Origin: an uncultured Mycolicibacterium sp.
GTDB lineage: Bacteria > Actinomycetota > Actinomycetes > Mycobacteriales > Mycobacteriaceae
DNA length: 6,948 nucleotides
Direction: 5' to 3'
Assembly: GCF_937941905.1 (NCBI RefSeq)
Contig: NZ_CALDGS010000115.1
Location: 1-6,948 of the forward strand
The notes below the pieces were generated by a model, which was not told the DNA's origin, ran no database searches, and worked only from the letters and a program-made list of their open reading frames with translations. Shown here piece after piece: positions 6,294 through 6,948 of the stretch. Each line of letters opens with the position of its first letter. Position 1 is the stretch's first letter. The position numbers were made by a program, and so were the translations under genes.

Positions 6294-6948
6294 CTGCCCT
6301 CCAGGTACCAGCGGCGCTGCCGGTAGCACAGCAGCAGCGCCTGGGGATGCTCCGGCAGGTCGACGAGCACCTGGGCGCGGGCGGTGCGGCCGGCCCGGGA
6401 CTGTTCGGGGTCCCACCACCGTTCGTCGACCGGCCACGGCCCGGCCCACCACCGCAACCGGCCCTCCCGCCCGGGCGCGACCAGCCGCACCGGATCGGCG
6501 GAGAACAGCCCGCGGCTGGTCACCCGCACCGGATTACCCTGGGCGTCAAGGACTTCCACCGGGTCGTCGAGCAGCACCGCCGGGGCGGGCTCGGGCAGCC
6601 GGCCGGGCCAGGGCTGGTTCGGGTCGGCCCGCGGCACCGGCTCGTCGCCCAGCGGGGTGAGCGTGATCCGCTCGGCGGGGCCTCGGCCGCCGCTGAGCAC
6701 CGGCACCTGCACCGCCTCCGGGCCGAGCAGGCCCTGCACCCGCACCAGGGCGCGGTGCGCCCGCAGCCGGTCCTCCTCCCCCACGCTGCCCCACAGCGGC
6801 AGCTGCAGTGCCTCGGCGGAGATCACCTCGACCGGGTGCAGCCGCAGCACGGTGATCGGCGCGGTGGGCCGGTCGTCGGGCCGGCGCCGGTGCAGCCAGC
6901 CGTCGAGCTGCCAGCGCACCCGGTCGGCGGTGGCGTCCTCGGTCAGCG
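6284..6948 (-). CDS. imuB: ImuB, Y-family-like translesion synthesis protein (C-terminal part; cut by window edge)
   Basis: ImuB links the mutasome to the replication clamp: it binds the beta clamp, ImuA' and DnaE2, and is regarded as a non-catalytic relative of Y-family polymerases. The window holds the last 220 codons of a protein of about 525 residues. Hence the palm domain, where catalytic acids are lost in ImuB, is not visible. The visible part begins in the little-finger region. The clamp motif QLPLWG follows, with 172 residues from its Gln to the end, close to the M. tuberculosis position. Further on are RITLTPLGDEPVPR and a conserved end with WWAGPWPVDERWW, GRTARAQVL and LLCYRQRRWYLEGSYE. 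The promoter lies outside the window. The stop (TGA, 6286-6284) overlaps the end of iunH. Identity is very secure. Confidence 0.96.
   Translation of the reverse strand, partial: LTEDATADRVRWQLDGWLHRRRPDDRPTAPITVLRLHPVEVISAEALQLPLWGSVGEEDRLRAHRALVRVQGLLGPEAVQVPVLSGGRGPAERITLTPLGDEPVPRADPNQPWPGRLPEPAPAVLLDDPVEVLDAQGNPVRVTSRGLFSADPVRLVAPGREGRLRWWAGPWPVDERWWDPEQSRAGRTARAQVLVDLPEHPQALLLCYRQRRWYLEGSYE
6788..6805 (-). other. Beta-clamp binding motif QLPLWG of ImuB
   Basis: These six codons encode QLPLWG, identical to the clamp-binding motif described in M. tuberculosis ImuB as required for mutasome function. It suggests that this copy can engage the DnaN clamp. Confidence 0.88.

Overview
The window is very GC-rich, with dense genes and GTG as well as ATG starts. 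The protein set is that of a Mycobacterium or close relative (Mycolicibacterium-type). Both ends carry parts of the mycobacterial 'mutasome', the SOS-induced translesion-synthesis machinery. On the left, on the minus strand, is the N-terminal 454 codons of the error-prone DNA polymerase DnaE2. On the right, also on the minus strand, are the last 220 codons of the Y-family-like protein ImuB, with its beta-clamp motif QLPLWG. Both genes run off the window.

Layout: dnaE2 (1-1363, minus) diverges from a DUF222/HNH endonuclease-domain gene of the 13E12 family (1540-3024, plus). The HNH gene converges on a tandem-domain universal stress protein gene (3064-3930, minus). That gene diverges from a gene for a secreted protein of unknown function (4074-5198, plus). 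It is followed after 18 bases by an inosine/uridine-type nucleoside hydrolase gene, iunH (5217-6293, plus). The iunH gene ends tail-to-tail in a 10-base overlap with imuB (6284-6948, minus). No tRNA, rRNA, CRISPR array or recognisable insertion sequence was seen, and no gene-free stretch exceeds 300 bases.

The most informative non-coding part is the 176-base gap between dnaE2 and the HNH gene. It holds a perfect mycobacterial LexA (SOS) box, TCGAAC-N4-GTTCGA, in the spacer of a dnaE2 promoter. The -10 element of that promoter is placed so that the transcript would begin at the GTG start codon (leaderless). At its other end, a second LexA-like box with one perfect and one degenerate half-site lies across the ATG of the HNH gene, right behind a TAATTT -10 element that would also give a leaderless message. 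I infer a divergent, damage-inducible pair: the mutasome polymerase and an HNH-domain protein of unknown role.

The genes between dnaE2 and imuB are less clearly linked to DNA damage. The universal stress protein probably binds ATP. The secreted protein and the nucleoside hydrolase probably share one transcript. The iunH/imuB tail-to-tail arrangement is known from M. tuberculosis (Rv3393/Rv3394c), so that junction is conserved. What lies between iunH and dnaE2 differs among species.
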